DNA of 64,000 nt from an uncultured Alphaproteobacteria bacterium (GTDB lineage: Bacteria; Pseudomonadota; Alphaproteobacteria; UBA8366; GCA-2717185), in assembly GCA_943788635.1 (NCBI GenBank), contig CALSRA010000005.1, forward strand, positions 24,520 to 88,519, read 5' to 3'. Position numbers and translations under genes: made by a program. Position 1 is the first letter of the stretch; every line of letters starts with the position of its first letter. Shown piece after piece: positions 63,609 through 64,000 of this stretch. The notes beneath the pieces are model-generated. The model was given only the letters and a program-made list of their open reading frames with translations. It did no database searches and was not told where the DNA came from.

Positions 63609-64000
63609 ATGAAACGGGCCCTGTTCCTGGTGCCGCTGGCACTGTTTCTCGGACTCGCTGTCTATTTCGCCGTCGGCCTGACCAAGGACCCGCGTATCCT
63701 GCCGTCCGCGCTGATCGACAAACCGGCACCGGAATTCGCGCTTGATCCACTAAAGGACGGCGAACAGGGACTGGCCAAGGGCGACCTTGGCGGCGAGGTC
63801 GTGCTGGTGAATGTCTTCGCATCCTGGTGCGTGCCCTGCCGGGCCGAACACCCGGTACTGATGCGGCTGGCGGAAGAAAAAACGATTCCGATCTACGGCA
63901 TCAACTACAAGGACCGGAAGAAAGAGGCACTGGCCTGGCTTGATGAACTGGGCGACCCCTATCAGCGGATCGGCCACGATCTGTCGGGCCGCGCGGGATA
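63609..64000 (+). CDS. ccmG: thiol:disulfide oxidoreductase CcmG/DsbE, C-terminus cut by window edge
   Basis: The first 130 residues are visible. A membrane anchor (ALFLVPLALFLGLAVYFAVGL) is followed by a periplasmic thioredoxin fold with the active site ASWCVPCRAEHP and the family-specific GINYKD acid motif. CcmG keeps apocytochrome cysteines reduced before heme attachment. Frame intact as far as it can be read. Last gene of the ccm locus in the window; ccmH would be expected next. Confidence 0.93.
   Translation, partial: MKRALFLVPLALFLGLAVYFAVGLTKDPRILPSALIDKPAPEFALDPLKDGEQGLAKGDLGGEVVLVNVFASWCVPCRAEHPVLMRLAEEKTIPIYGINYKDRKKEALAWLDELGDPYQRIGHDLSGRAG

Noticed and set aside
1..64000. CRISPR arrays, insertion sequences, prophage or integron features
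   Set aside because: No regularly spaced repeats, transposase, integrase, phage structural genes or att-like duplication beside the tRNA were found.

Overview
The window looks like chromosome of a high-GC, free-living alphaproteobacterium, probably near the Rhodospirillales. Supporting signs are a CpdR-like receiver, a phasin, an EipA/DUF1134 protein, a system I cytochrome c maturation locus, a BLUF photoreceptor and many small catabolic modules typical of marine heterotrophs. I see no rRNA, insertion sequence, prophage, integrase or CRISPR array. One tRNA is present, tRNA-Val(GAC).

Layout. 1-7.2 kb: a class III aminotransferase cut by the left edge, divergent from an ATP-grasp ligase and a ribokinase-type kinase; then an S41 protease lipoprotein, a metal-dependent cyclase, and a GlxA/AraC regulator paired with a DJ-1/PfpI enzyme. 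7.2-12.7 kb is signalling: an XRE regulator behind a perfect palindrome, a hybrid histidine kinase, tRNA-Val, CpdR, a lytic transglycosylase and a second histidine kinase. 12.7-22.2 kb: a class V aminotransferase, a dgcA-dgcN pair (D-glutamate catabolism), an adenylate/guanylate cyclase with GDP-L-fucose synthase, a secreted peptidyl-prolyl isomerase, and mtnA next to a fused aldolase/dehydrogenase. 22.5-34.6 kb: small unknowns, an enolase-superfamily enzyme, a YbbA/YbbP-type ABC system whose permease has an in-frame stop, a flavin monooxygenase-thioesterase-methyltransferase group, a VWA lipoprotein and an enoyl-CoA hydratase. 34.6-46.5 kb: BLUF protein, PhyH dioxygenase, phasin, M20 amidohydrolase, a glutamine-synthetase-like ligase with aldehyde and alcohol dehydrogenases and a TauD dioxygenase, then SDR, hydroxyacid dehydrogenase and LLM oxidoreductase. 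46.5-56.3 kb: an orphan protein, EipA, glycerol kinase, and a set of 2-oxoacid/aminotransferase/dioxygenase/lyase genes around an XRE regulator. 57.2-64 kb: ccmABCDEFG for cytochrome c maturation, interrupted by a convergent MFS gene.

Sequence quality matters here. Up to about 55.7 kb I find only two frameshifts (near 8,992 and 35,693) and one in-frame TGA (26,583-26,585). From 55.7 to 63.6 kb frameshifts are dense. Where I could reconstruct the frame, nearly all are one extra base in a short run, and the protein continues intact in the next frame. I read this as local sequencing or consensus error, not gene decay, so ccmA, ccmC, ccmE, ccmF, the MFS gene and an alpha/beta hydrolase are probably functional in the organism.

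No feature is proven to be a new system. The best candidates for novelty are the mtnA + fused aldolase-dehydrogenase operon with a tandem-repeat operator upstream, the gamma-glutamyl-ligase/aldehyde/alcohol dehydrogenase cluster, and the dgcNA pair.
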